Assembly (NCBI GenBank): GCA_007131745.1
Contig: SLPX01000002.1
Span: 1 to 64,000, forward strand
Source: Myxococcales bacterium
GTDB lineage: Bacteria > Myxococcota > Polyangia > HGW-17 > SLPX01
DNA: 64,000 bases
Direction: 5' to 3'
Positions within the stretch are counted from its first letter, which is position 1, and each line of letters begins with the position of its first letter. Below are positions 14,826-24,600 of this stretch, piece by piece. Made by a program: the position numbers and the translations under genes. A model generated the notes under the pieces. That model did not search any database. It was given only the letters and a program-made list of their open reading frames with translations, and was not told the origin of the DNA.

Positions 14826-15568
14826 CCGCCTCCCAAGGCCCTGGTAAAGGACGGTGTTCTTTCCAGTAACTGAACGAGTTGTGCGCCTAGAGCCTTATAT
14901 GGATCGAAGGTGAGTGGATTTTCAGTATGCACGGCTTGTGTCCATGTTTCGATAGTCGTTTCCATGATGACACCGCCGGTGACCGTGTCACGCAACCTGA
15001 ACAGGATTTCCACGTAAGCTGCTTCATGCCCCCAATCAGGACTGATTTTTTCGGCTCCGGGAGGGATGACTCCCTTTTTTGGACGTATTCTAGAGTGCTC
15101 GAACCTGAGAATCTCGCCGTCGAGCACCAGGAATTTTTGCGCACGGGCCCAGGCTGGAATCAGGCCGGGCTGGGTTGCGCCGATGTGGTCCCTAAATACC
15201 CATCTTCGCCTGACACTCAGAGCGTCGAACACCGCTTCGAAAAGTGAAACATGGACCTTGTCGCCGAAGTAAGTTCCTTCCAGGATGGATACATTTACGG
15301 AGTTATGCAGATTTAATTTGAGTCCCACCGGATTCGACGCGTGCCAGGAAAAGAGACTTACGACAAGGGGCCGGTCCGCGGGTAGTTCAGATAAAGCTGA
15401 AGGATCAGGGGGGTGGTGCAGCCCCATCTGCTCAAGGCTGATCCGCCCCACCCTGTAAGGACGAAAACCCGCGCATCCTGCAACAAGGCTCGAGATCGCC
15501 AGGCAGGAGAATAAAAACACCCGGGCGTTGCGAAGTGACCGGCACGGCAAGGGTGTTTTCACCGACAT
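14822..15568 (-). CDS. Predicted lipoprotein, middle of the operon
   Basis: From the ATG at 15568 the protein is 248 residues with a signal peptide ending in SSLVAGC. An ATG at 15613 would add 15 residues; it has AAAAGGA directly against it, which is too close for a normal ribosome site. The mature part includes VSLFSWHASNPVGLKLNLHN and YVEILFRLRDTVTGGVIMET, a strand-rich pattern shared in style with the next gene. No family is recognised. It overlaps the downstream lipoprotein gene by four bases (ATGA), showing coupled translation, and the pair probably works together in the envelope. Confidence 0.65.
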   Translation of the reverse strand: MSVKTPLPCRSLRNARVFLFSCLAISSLVAGCAGFRPYRVGRISLEQMGLHHPPDPSALSELPADRPLVVSLFSWHASNPVGLKLNLHNSVNVSILEGTYFGDKVHVSLFEAVFDALSVRRRWVFRDHIGATQPGLIPAWARAQKFLVLDGEILRFEHSRIRPKKGVIPPGAEKISPDWGHEAAYVEILFRLRDTVTGGVIMETTIETWTQAVHTENPLTFDPYKALGAQLVQLLERTPSFTRALGGG

Positions 15569-15632
15569 GCTTTCAAGAACCCCTTTTTTCGTTGTTCCCC
15601 TGATTTGTTTCATTCCTTTTACCTGTGCCTTT

Positions 15633-16043
15633 TTAGTCTTCCTCTTTCGGTTCTACTGCTGTGGAGTCGAACGGTTTGTAACCGCTGTCCTCGGTGGAGC
15701 CGTCAACGGAACGGAAGGGCATTTTCAGAATCCCGGGGTTGTTTGCCAGTATGTGAATGTTTGCATGGGCAACGTGGGGTGTTTTATCCAAGTATTTCAA
15801 TTCTTGGCTTCCCAGACCACGAACCGAGATGGTCGTTGTTGTTACTCTTACATTGCCATGGGTCGAGCTTGTTTGGGTGAAGGTTCTGTTTACGTGACGA
15901 TGCAGGGTGTAACGGTATCCTACAAAATCAGTGGGAAGGTGTGGATTGTAGGGTATCCGCGCGCACCCTGTCGCTGCGAAAAACGAAAAAATACAAACCG
16001 CGACAAACACCGGGCGTCTGATAAATTGAATTATTGTTTTCAT
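15633..16043 (-). CDS. Small predicted lipoprotein, first of the operon
   Basis: The 136-residue protein has a clear lipoprotein signal (FVAVCIFSFFAATGC, Cys at 27). The mature domain is Thr/His-rich with YTLHRHVNRTFTQTSSTHGN and ends in an acidic tail. No family is recognised. It precedes the other two lipoprotein genes on the same strand by 64 bases, so it is likely cotranscribed with them. Confidence 0.65.
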   Translation of the reverse strand: MKTIIQFIRRPVFVAVCIFSFFAATGCARIPYNPHLPTDFVGYRYTLHRHVNRTFTQTSSTHGNVRVTTTTISVRGLGSQELKYLDKTPHVAHANIHILANNPGILKMPFRSVDGSTEDSGYKPFDSTAVEPKEED

Positions 16044-16418
16044 GTTTCCCTTGCCTTTATTAAAATGAGCGACCCCAAAGCTGAATAAACCTCAAACTTC
16101 CCGATTTGTTTTTTGATAGGCGTCATTTAGTAGCTTCAGAAACGTTGTTTCAATGCGTCGATCAATGGATGGGTATGACCTATATAGTATCATCGACAAA
16201 TGCTATGGATTCATCCCGGTTATGTCAATTGCAAAAATCGAATCTTGTTGGTTGTGAACCGCGAATCGGAATATGCTGTAAGGTAATGTGTGTGCAAATC
16301 CAGGAGGAATTTGACGAAAACAGGTGCTTGGGGTTTTCATGAAAACAGATACGAGTTCAAATCGAACTCTCAAGAAATGAGAACGCGTGTGGATTCCGAA
16401 GAGAGAGAAAAGATTTTG
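16044..16418. other. Divergent intergenic region with SD and mini-ORF
   Basis: This region separates the divergent lipoprotein operon and the gene at 16419. It holds an AGGAGG at 16302-16307 with only poorly placed starts behind it. There is also a 13-codon ORF (ATG 16338 to TGA 16380), MKTDTSSNRTLKK, whose stop overlaps an in-frame ATG (16377) of the next gene. A leader peptide or an upstream start of the next gene are both possible. No other gene is visible. Confidence 0.35.
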
Positions 16419-17474
16419 GTGAAATGGATGGCGCTGCGGTTTGCAATAATACCGGCAGCGTTGTTTTGCGGATTGTTTTTTTGGGGGTGCCGGAACAGGG
16501 ATCAGGTGGAGAAAGATGTATGCGAGCAGATTGTTTATCGACGCATTGCCTGCTTGAAAGCCGCGGCCGAACAGGATCCCTCCATTGAAGCGGAACTGGC
16601 CGTTGAAAATGCAACCATCAATAGAGGCCGTTGGACGGATCGTTGCCGAAAAGAGGTCGACGGGAAATCACGGCTAAAAAAAGGTCTCGGGGTTTGTTTG
16701 AGTTATCCGGATTGCCAGCGGCTGATGAGTTGCTACGAGGATTTGTTTGTTGTGGAACGAGCCGAGCGGATGCTTGCAATGATCGAAGAAGGCCGAAACG
16801 GCGCCATCAAAGATTTGGCTTCGGTTTGCGAAGATGAATATCTTTTTGGGCGTCTCAGGGCGTCAGGAGATGAATCGGCCGAGCAAATCGCCCGGCGTTT
16901 GAAAGAGAGGTGTTCGGGTTTTCGAGAACGGGTTGTTGAAAAATCCGAAGACATACTTAATGCAATGGTCCAAAGGGGTGATGCAGATGGTTTGGAACGG
17001 ATCTGCCTGACCATTGCAGCCGAAAGAGAGAAAAAAGTGCACGCGGGAACCAGAAAGCGCGAATCCGGCTGGGAAACCGAAGAGAGAATCCGGGCCATAG
17101 AAAAGCTTTGCCGGGAAAGGTGGCGTTTCAGGAGTGTTCACAATCGTATCGGGAGGATCCGTCGCTTGATGGACCAGGGTGCGATCGAAAAGGTCTTGGA
17201 CGCGTGCAGAGCGCAGGAGGGTTTTACGAGAGAACTGTTTCGCACAGGTCAAAGAGCCGCGGCCGCATTAGGTGAGCATTTCGAAAGGGTATGCCGAAGG
17301 GATGCCCACCTCTACTGGTTGAAAGTACGTTTGGTGGATTGGAAGGACAAGGCGGGGCCATTGACCTGCAAAAGGGCCCGCCAACTCTATTCGGACACGG
17401 CTTCGCGTTATCCGGATGACCCGATGGTGCACATCACCGAGGTTTGGCTCGAAGAGGTCTGCGCACGCTTTTGA
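16419..17474 (+). CDS. Predicted lipoprotein, helical, Cys-containing
   Basis: I place the start at the GTG at 16419, behind GAGAGAGAAAAG, giving a 351-residue lipoprotein precursor (MALRFAIIPAALFCGLFFWGC core). In-frame starts at 16377, 16311 and 16290 exist. The mature protein is highly charged and helical with scattered Cys (DVCEQIVYRRIACL, DRCRKEV, YPDCQRLMSCYEDL, ERICLTI). It resembles a helical-repeat envelope protein, but no domain is recognised. It is convergent with the giant VIT-VWA gene next to it. Confidence 0.65.
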   Translation: MKWMALRFAIIPAALFCGLFFWGCRNRDQVEKDVCEQIVYRRIACLKAAAEQDPSIEAELAVENATINRGRWTDRCRKEVDGKSRLKKGLGVCLSYPDCQRLMSCYEDLFVVERAERMLAMIEEGRNGAIKDLASVCEDEYLFGRLRASGDESAEQIARRLKERCSGFRERVVEKSEDILNAMVQRGDADGLERICLTIAAEREKKVHAGTRKRESGWETEERIRAIEKLCRERWRFRSVHNRIGRIRRLMDQGAIEKVLDACRAQEGFTRELFRTGQRAAAALGEHFERVCRRDAHLYWLKVRLVDWKDKAGPLTCKRARQLYSDTASRYPDDPMVHITEVWLEEVCARF

Positions 17475-17531
17475 GGAAAAAGATGGTTCACCGGTTCAGG
17501 AAATAGATGCTTGGAGGAAATCCAATCCGGC

Positions 17532-20500
17532 TTATCGCCCGCGTTTTTGTCGCTCTCTTGGTTCTTGTTTCTCTTCTTTGGGTTTTACCTCGTTGATTTC
17601 ACGGCCCTTTATTTCAAAGGCAAGGGCGTCGGTACCCGGGGGGAAAACAAGTTTCTTTTCTATGATGGTTTCGTTTTCGCTTGCTTCATCGTGGAGAAGA
17701 ATGAGTTTTGCTTTGTACGCGGCCTGCCGTGCCGGGTCTTTGCTTGCAAGCGATGCTTGCACGATGTATTTGCCGGATTGCATCTTTTTTCTTCTCAACG
17801 CCGCCAAGCCTGCATCTTGGAACACGAGAGGGAAGGGTTTCGCTTCTTCTTCGCCCGGTTCGATCACTGTCACCCTGAGGGGGGCTTGGCGGTTTTTCCA
17901 CAGCACTGCGATCATCAGATCCCCGGCCCATGTCAAGACGCCGAGTCTTCTTGAGCGTCCGTTTAAGAGCAGGAGCCTCTCTTGGTCATTGTTTTCCCGG
18001 GACTCTTTTTTGAGGCGGGCCAGCAGGATTGATGTCAGAACCCGGGCTGCGGCCGCAGGACCGGTTCTCCCGGGACCAGCCTCGTCGGATTCTGAAACAG
18101 CGTCGAGCAGCCGCAGAGCTTCATCAATGGAGCCGGTGCATGCAGCGGCCTGGGCGAGCGTCAGATCTACGGTTTGATCCTGCGGGGTCAACCACGCCAG
18201 CGTTTTGTATTGCTGATACGCTTCTTTGCACCAGTCATGAGCGAAATAAACGTGGCCGAGATATCTTCTTGCCCACGGATCAAACGGTGCGGAATCCACG
18301 ATTTCCGAAAAAGCCCGCCTGGCTTCTTCCATTTGGCCGCGCCTGACCAGGTATTCTCCGGCAAGGCGTTTCACTTCCATGTCAGCGGCCGGGTTTCTCC
18401 TGAGTTGGTAGGCGAGTTCAGCGGCTTCGGGGTGTCGTTTCGCCTTCTCAAAGAGGTTAAGCAAAATAGTTTGGAGACGAAGACTCTCTGGTGCAAGCGC
18501 GATGAAATCCTCCACGAGTTTGATCTTGTCCCCGATATGTCGAGCTTTTTCCAATCCTTTGTTCAGAAGCTCCCAATCTACGAGTCCTTCCAGATTGAGC
18601 CCTTGCCCGGCCGCTTCAATGTCGTCCCGGGTTCGGATTCTCCTGAGTATTTCGCGCCGCAGATAGCTTTGGAGTGGAGGATTGAAGTGAAACTCGTGGT
18701 AAAGGCGGATCCCTTCTCTCACGGTGCGAAGCGAATTCAGCATGAGATCCAGCATGGCCCTGCGGTCCAGCCAGGTCCGAAGTTCGCACTGCCGGTAGGC
18801 CTCCCTCCAAACGTTCATGGTTTCTCCCAGTGTTCGGGCGCGTGAAAGTCTTTCCCTCCACAAAATTCGACGTCTTGCAAGATACTGTCTTGAGGCAGCG
18901 GAACACTCCACGAATCCGCCTGTATGTCCATCAGGGGATTGCAACCGAAAGGTGTACGTAAACACGGCCGGCGCGCCGGGAGGCGGCGCAGGCAATGTCA
19001 ATGCACCGGCTGCTCTCAACATGCACGCTTCTACCTCGTCGTCTCTGAGACTCGTATAAATCTTCTCGACTGTTTTGACCGATCCGTCCGCTCGAAGTTC
19101 GAACCGGAGATCCACTCTTCCCGAAAGCTCGGGGCGCCCGGCGGCTTTTCTCTCGAAGCACAGCCTGATGGGAGCTTCTCTTGTTCTCAGAGCGTCGCGG
19201 TAGAGCCGTTCCCAAGATGGTTTGGACTGCGTTGTGCGGGACAGCCAGTCAGGGGCGAGCGACATGCGGCCGTCGGTGGGGGGGGCGTTTCCCCTTGTTT
19301 GGAAATCTTCTACGCTGAATGATTCAGGCGCCGGATAAGGCAGAAGGCTTTTGTAGCCTTGGTAAGCATTGATGGCCAATGCAGTCCATGGCGTCAGGAT
19401 TCCATGCCGTACGGCCAGGTCCGCTACAGCCTCCCTGCCGGCCCCTTCCTCCAGGAGATTTCGTATTCTCGCCGCGGCCCAACGTCTTTCCAGATCTCCC
19501 TCGTCGACGACGTTAAACACCTGTGTCTCGAATTCGGCCTTGACAGGTCGGCCGTTTGCAAGGGCCTTTACGGTCACCCGTGAAGGGATTTTTCCGCGGT
19601 TCCACGCTGATATTCTTATCTGCTCACCCGCGGTCAAGGCGAATGGACGTGAGGGATAGACTCTTTCCAAAACTCCACCGGTGTCGACGGTTACAGCGGC
19701 CAGAGACGGGCGGGACGCTTCCGCCAGAATCTGAAATACCGCTCCGGCGCCTTCTTCGCGGTCTTCCACGATTCGGGTGAATCCCCCTTCTACTGTCAAA
19801 GCTTCGAGGAAGGCGCGATCCGCGTTCGTTCCCACCCCGATTGCGAAAAGTCTCGGAAAAACTCCCCGGCGGGCCAAGCGGTCTTTTATAGGGCCCGGAA
19901 CCAGAATTCCCGTAGATGGCCGACCCGCGCCGATATAAACAATGGCGCCTTGACCTTGAGGCAGCATTTGGGCGGCTTTTTCAAGAGCCATACCGATATC
20001 CGATGCTCCGCCGATCCTGTGGCGCGCAAGCGCGTCTATGATTTGTTCCCTGTATTCGCTTGTGGCGATCGCCAACCGTTTTTCTTCACCGAGGTAATGG
20101 ATGTCCAAGTCCGATGCCAAGACGGCTACCTTGTCGGTTGCGCTCAATTGCTGCAAAACGGAATCAACGGAATCCGCGGCCAGCTTCACCTGGGTGGGGC
20201 TCAGGCCGGAGGATAAATCGGCCACGATGACCACCTTCAGTGATTCGGGCGGGTCGGGAAGCGGAGGAGGGATCACCATGTACAGTGTTCCGTCCTTGTT
20301 TTCCCCACTTCCCGCTGTTTTATAGACTTTGGCCGCTGGGTTTTTCTTTTCAGAATCCAGTAATTCCAGAACGAAATCCGCGGGAGGTTCGTAATCGCTC
20401 TTGCTCAAAACGACCCTGGAACCCTCCCTCCGTGCGCCGAGAGACGCTTGGGTTGCATGTGCTTCAGTCTTTTCGAGATTCACTTCAAGAACGAATTCAC

Positions 20501-21629
20501 CCAGTCTCGGCGCATCCCCGCCGCCCATGGGATAGATGTATACTCGCCGTCCGTCCCGGTGTTTAAGCCACTGGATGTATGAGAGTTCTATGGTATAGGA
20601 AGAACCTCTTTCGATATCGTTGATATGACCTTTGTACAGGTTGTCGCCGGCCCATTCCAGCAGCACGGCGGGATTGTGCCGCGTTTCATCGCGGAAACGG
20701 GAATGAATGGATGCCGGGACAATGTTGTCCGTTGGACCCGCGCTGAAAGACGAGATTATCGCCCCTGAAGGCAGCAGCACTTCATAGTAGCCGGAAACAT
20801 TGTGGGAATGGGGGTTGAAAAACGTCTGGGTGACCTTGGTCAGCGCCATGTCGCCCCTGATCTCGACAGAGACTTCGTGCCGGCGATTGATGAGCGGTGT
20901 GGGGGTTTCGCCCAGAGCGCCAGGCTGCCGTCCCTCCAGCCGTCCTATGCCTGCAGTTTGATGAGACCTCTTGGGGCCGACTCGTGCAAAGCCCGAGGTC
21001 CAGTCTTCCCACAGGGCCTCGGGAAGAAGCTGGGCGCCTGAAGGTTGCAAAACGACCGTCATGCCTGACGATATGCTTTTCATGGGCGTTTCCGAATCCT
21101 GATCTCCCGGTTCCGGGGGATAAGACACCTCGCCCGCTGCGCAATAGACCCTGGTGGTTGTTTTTCGCGTTTCCACGTCGAAGCCTGATTTCAAGCTTCT
21201 GAGTCGTCCTCCGGGGGTCAGGACTTCGATTTCCGAAACAGCGTCCACGTAAACCCGACCCTTTTCAAGCTGTATTCCTCCGGGGGTCAGGCGGACACGC
21301 GCCGAGCGGTCCATGAGAATCGAAGCTCCCAGGTCCAACTTCAGGATTGCGCGGCCTGTTTCTCCAGTGGAAACCACCGCGCCAGGCTCAAGGCGCGCAT
21401 CGGTTGCAGGAGCTCTTGCCTCGCCACCACCGTCCTTGCTCATAATTTCGACGGGTGAGCGCAGCACCTCAAGTTGGGCCACGCTTGGTTTTGGTTGAGG
21501 CGCGACCGAATCCGGTTTGCACGCTTTGATCGCTATGAGCGCGGTCATTGTCATAGCAAAGACCGCCAAGGCGGTCAGGATGGTTTTGCATGTTTCGGCA
21601 AGAGAGGATTTTTTTGGTTTGGTTTTCAT
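17532..21629 (-). CDS. Giant FecR-VIT-VWA-AgmX-TPR protein (paralogue B)
   Basis: From the ATG at 21629, which overlaps the upstream stop as TGATG, the product is 1365 residues. It has an N-terminal membrane anchor (about 17-37), a FecR-like domain (about 75-175), a VIT domain (about 245-375, EIRGDMALTKVTQTFFNPHS) and a VWA domain (about 463-640). Next comes an AgmX/PglI- or TonB-like C-terminal domain (about 820-897, RLCFERKAAG... and RVDLRFELRADGSV), and then TPR-like helices to about 1200. The VWA metal site reads DLSSG rather than DxSxS. VIT-VWA proteins act in secretion or surface adhesion in several phyla, but the function here is unknown. It pairs with the larger paralogue just upstream. 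Confidence 0.8.
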   Translation of the reverse strand: MKTKPKKSSLAETCKTILTALAVFAMTMTALIAIKACKPDSVAPQPKPSVAQLEVLRSPVEIMSKDGGGEARAPATDARLEPGAVVSTGETGRAILKLDLGASILMDRSARVRLTPGGIQLEKGRVYVDAVSEIEVLTPGGRLRSLKSGFDVETRKTTTRVYCAAGEVSYPPEPGDQDSETPMKSISSGMTVVLQPSGAQLLPEALWEDWTSGFARVGPKRSHQTAGIGRLEGRQPGALGETPTPLINRRHEVSVEIRGDMALTKVTQTFFNPHSHNVSGYYEVLLPSGAIISSFSAGPTDNIVPASIHSRFRDETRHNPAVLLEWAGDNLYKGHINDIERGSSYTIELSYIQWLKHRDGRRVYIYPMGGGDAPRLGEFVLEVNLEKTEAHATQASLGARREGSRVVLSKSDYEPPADFVLELLDSEKKNPAAKVYKTAGSGENKDGTLYMVIPPPLPDPPESLKVVIVADLSSGLSPTQVKLAADSVDSVLQQLSATDKVAVLASDLDIHYLGEEKRLAIATSEYREQIIDALARHRIGGASDIGMALEKAAQMLPQGQGAIVYIGAGRPSTGILVPGPIKDRLARRGVFPRLFAIGVGTNADRAFLEALTVEGGFTRIVEDREEGAGAVFQILAEASRPSLAAVTVDTGGVLERVYPSRPFALTAGEQIRISAWNRGKIPSRVTVKALANGRPVKAEFETQVFNVVDEGDLERRWAAARIRNLLEEGAGREAVADLAVRHGILTPWTALAINAYQGYKSLLPYPAPESFSVEDFQTRGNAPPTDGRMSLAPDWLSRTTQSKPSWERLYRDALRTREAPIRLCFERKAAGRPELSGRVDLRFELRADGSVKTVEKIYTSLRDDEVEACMLRAAGALTLPAPPPGAPAVFTYTFRLQSPDGHTGGFVECSAASRQYLARRRILWRERLSRARTLGETMNVWREAYRQCELRTWLDRRAMLDLMLNSLRTVREGIRLYHEFHFNPPLQSYLRREILRRIRTRDDIEAAGQGLNLEGLVDWELLNKGLEKARHIGDKIKLVEDFIALAPESLRLQTILLNLFEKAKRHPEAAELAYQLRRNPAADMEVKRLAGEYLVRRGQMEEARRAFSEIVDSAPFDPWARRYLGHVYFAHDWCKEAYQQYKTLAWLTPQDQTVDLTLAQAAACTGSIDEALRLLDAVSESDEAGPGRTGPAAAARVLTSILLARLKKESRENNDQERLLLLNGRSRRLGVLTWAGDLMIAVLWKNRQAPLRVTVIEPGEEEAKPFPLVFQDAGLAALRRKKMQSGKYIVQASLASKDPARQAAYKAKLILLHDEASENETIIEKKLVFPPGTDALAFEIKGREINEVKPKEEKQEPRERQKRGR

Positions 21630-24600
21630 CACTGCACCTCCCTGACCTGTCCGTCTTCCAGCTTGAATTTCGCTTCCCGGTCGTCCGGTCCGAATGAGAG
21701 ATCTTTTATCCAAAGTTTTTCGTCGGGTTTTCCTTCATTCCACATGACCAGTAGCTGTGCATTTACCCGGCGTTGTGATTCGGGACCCACCCTGGAGACC
21801 TGGATCGTGTAGCCGTCTTCGGAGATCTCTCCGGTCTCGAAAGCTTCGATGCCGAAGAGGGAGCCGAGAAGGTTTGCGCGTGACGGTCGGTATTTTCCCG
21901 CGCCCACGGAAAGTTCCACGTCCGCGGACGGATGGCTCCATATCAGTGCGATCCGGAGAGGCCTTGCCGATGAAAGTACTCCTGAACGTCGGGTCCTGGC
22001 CAAGAGGGTTGCAAGAGTTTCGGTGTCGTTTTCCTGACGGGCGTTCCACCTGAGCTTCATGAGGCGGACGGATTTCCACAAAAGCGCCCACCTGGCGAGT
22101 CCCTGTGCTGTTCCCGGTTCGGCTGAACCGGCGACCCGTCCTTCCAGCCGGAGAGCTTCGTCGATGCGGCCTCCGTCGGCCGCGGCCGCGGCCATCAAGA
22201 GCAGAACCGACATGTCCTGAGGTCTCAGGTTGGCCAGGGTTTCGTATTGTCGATAGGCTTCATCGTGCCATCCGTAGGCCCTGTAGAGATCTCCGAGCCT
22301 TCTTCTCACGGCCGGGTCATGCGGACGGAACTCAACCATTTCCGACAAAATCCGCATGGCAACCGGTTTGTTGTTTTCATCCCGGCGCAGCAGGTATTCC
22401 GCTGCAGCGGTTCTGAATCCTGCATCCGCGTAAGGATCGCCCTTGACCTCTTCCACGAGCGTCATTGCCTCTTCGTGACGTCCCAGTTTTTCCAGCAAGT
22501 CCAGGAGCATGCTCTTGAGTCGCGCGTCACCCGGATGGATCGCCAGGAATTTTCGAATTGTCTGCAGCCGGAGTTCGGGTGAGTCCAGTTTGTCGAGCAT
22601 ATCCTGGATAACCGTCCACTTTGCGTCTCTCCCCATTCCGATGGCGTTCATGACGAGTCTTAGATCTTCCGGACCGGTTACCCTGCCGATGATGGATCTT
22701 CTCAGGAACTGCTCGATTCCGGGATGTCTACGAAAATGCCGGTACAACATCAACATGTTGTTCACCGAACCTAGACGGTTCAGCATCAACGAGAGTAATG
22801 TACGGCTGTCCGCCCATGTCTTCAACTCGCAGAATTGAGCTGCGTCTTGCCACACTTCCAGCACCCGTGGAAATCCCCCGTGCGCTCGAAGTCGCTCCCG
22901 CCACAAGTTCCGTCTGACGGAAAGTGGTTTTTCGGACGCGGGCGAACACCTCCGCGGCCGACGGTCTTTTATATCGATCGTGATCTTCACATCTACATCC
23001 ACACCCCTCGAAATTCGATCCGGCGCAGGAGGTCGAGATGTGAGCGCCAAGCTCTCACCTGTTGTTATCGGGGGGGCAGCCGGGCTTGAATCATCGCCAT
23101 CCAAGCCTCCGCGCGCTCCCGGAGCTTCTCCGCCGCGGGGAGCGACATCTCTTTGTGCGCGTTCACGTCTTCTGCGTTCCGCTGCAGTCGTCCTCGTTGC
23201 GCCTCTCGTGGATACAGCGCCCAGGCGTCCTTCAAACTGATCGGATTCAGGCTGTGGTGTAACGGATGAAGTTCTAGCACGTGTTCGCGAAGGTCTGGGC
23301 GGAGTACTGCTGAGTCCGTCAAGCGGATCTGAGCTGGGCGCTTGCAGAGGCTGAGCCGCGGGAGATGGAGCGGATTTAGTCTCTGAAAGCGGTTCGGACT
23401 CGACCTCTTCATCCGCGCTTTCTTCCACGCTGATTTCGCTTCTATCCTGCGCTGCTCTTTCCATTGGCGCCTCGGCCGCGGTTTTTTCCATGTCTCTGAG
23501 GCTGATTTCCAGTTTAGCGAACCGGTCTCTCGCTTCTCTCGCAGCTAGCCGAGCGCGCCTGGCTTCTTCTTCGTTTTGCAACAATTCCCTGGCGGACGGC
23601 ACGTAAAAGGAAGTGTAAGGCGTTATGAGTCCGAATCGAGTGCCGAGCTCGACCATTTCCTCACGGCCTGCTCCTTGCGAAAGTAGTTGTTTCAGCCGAT
23701 TCTCGGCCCAGCGGAGCCGGACGTCGCCGAAATCTTCGAGTTTTTCATCTGTTACCACAAATGATTGCTCGAAAGGTCTGGAACCGCGCAAACCCTTTAA
23801 TTGAATTCTCTTGGGAGCGTTTCTTCGTATCCGCCCCACGACCACGATCGGTTCACCTTCCACGATGTCTACGCGACCTCCCGGGTAGACTCTTTCCACC
23901 GAAGGCCCTGCGTCGATTTCAACGTTTCGGAGAACGTTGCGATTCATGTGACTCATGATTTCAAGGGCAGCGCTTCCTGCCTCCGCCCTTCCTTCTATGC
24001 GAACCGCGAGACCGCTTTCCCCCGCAAGCCCGGAGAGAAGATCCAGGTTTGCTTCTCCGCCGACACCGACTCCATACAACCGCAGAGGATGTTCGAGACG
24101 GTGGAGACGGTTTTGGAGATCAGGGAGGTTCATCTCACCCACCGTGGGAAAACCGTCGCCGATATAAACCACGCTCGCGCGATTTTCGGTCTCCACCAGT
24201 CGGGCAGCCTGATTCAACATGTTTCCGAGATCGGTCGCTCCTCCGACTCCGGTGCGGGCCAGCGCTTCCATGAAACCTTCCCTGTTTTCCCGAGTTGCTT
24301 GCAATAGGCCGATTTCTTCCGATTTAACACCGCGCAGTTCAAGGTCTCCGCCCAGCACGGCGACTCGATCCTCGGGCGTGAGATGACGCATGAGGGCTTC
24401 GGCCATGGTTCCGGCAAGGTGAAGCCGGGTGGGATCCGTACCTGCCGACATGTCCACCACTATTATCAAATCGATTCGTTCGGGTTCTTTGCGTGCCCGA
24501 ATTTCTTCGGGGTATATCCGTGCAAGGAAAAAGTCCCCCTCTTTTTCTCCGGCCACTCTGTAGCCCGTTACCGTTCGCGGTCCGGGTTTGTTTCCGTGCA

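Noticed and set aside
16350..16375. T-arm-like hairpin gagttcaaatcgaactc
   Set aside because: It resembles a tRNA T loop, but no acceptor, D or anticodon arm can be placed around it.
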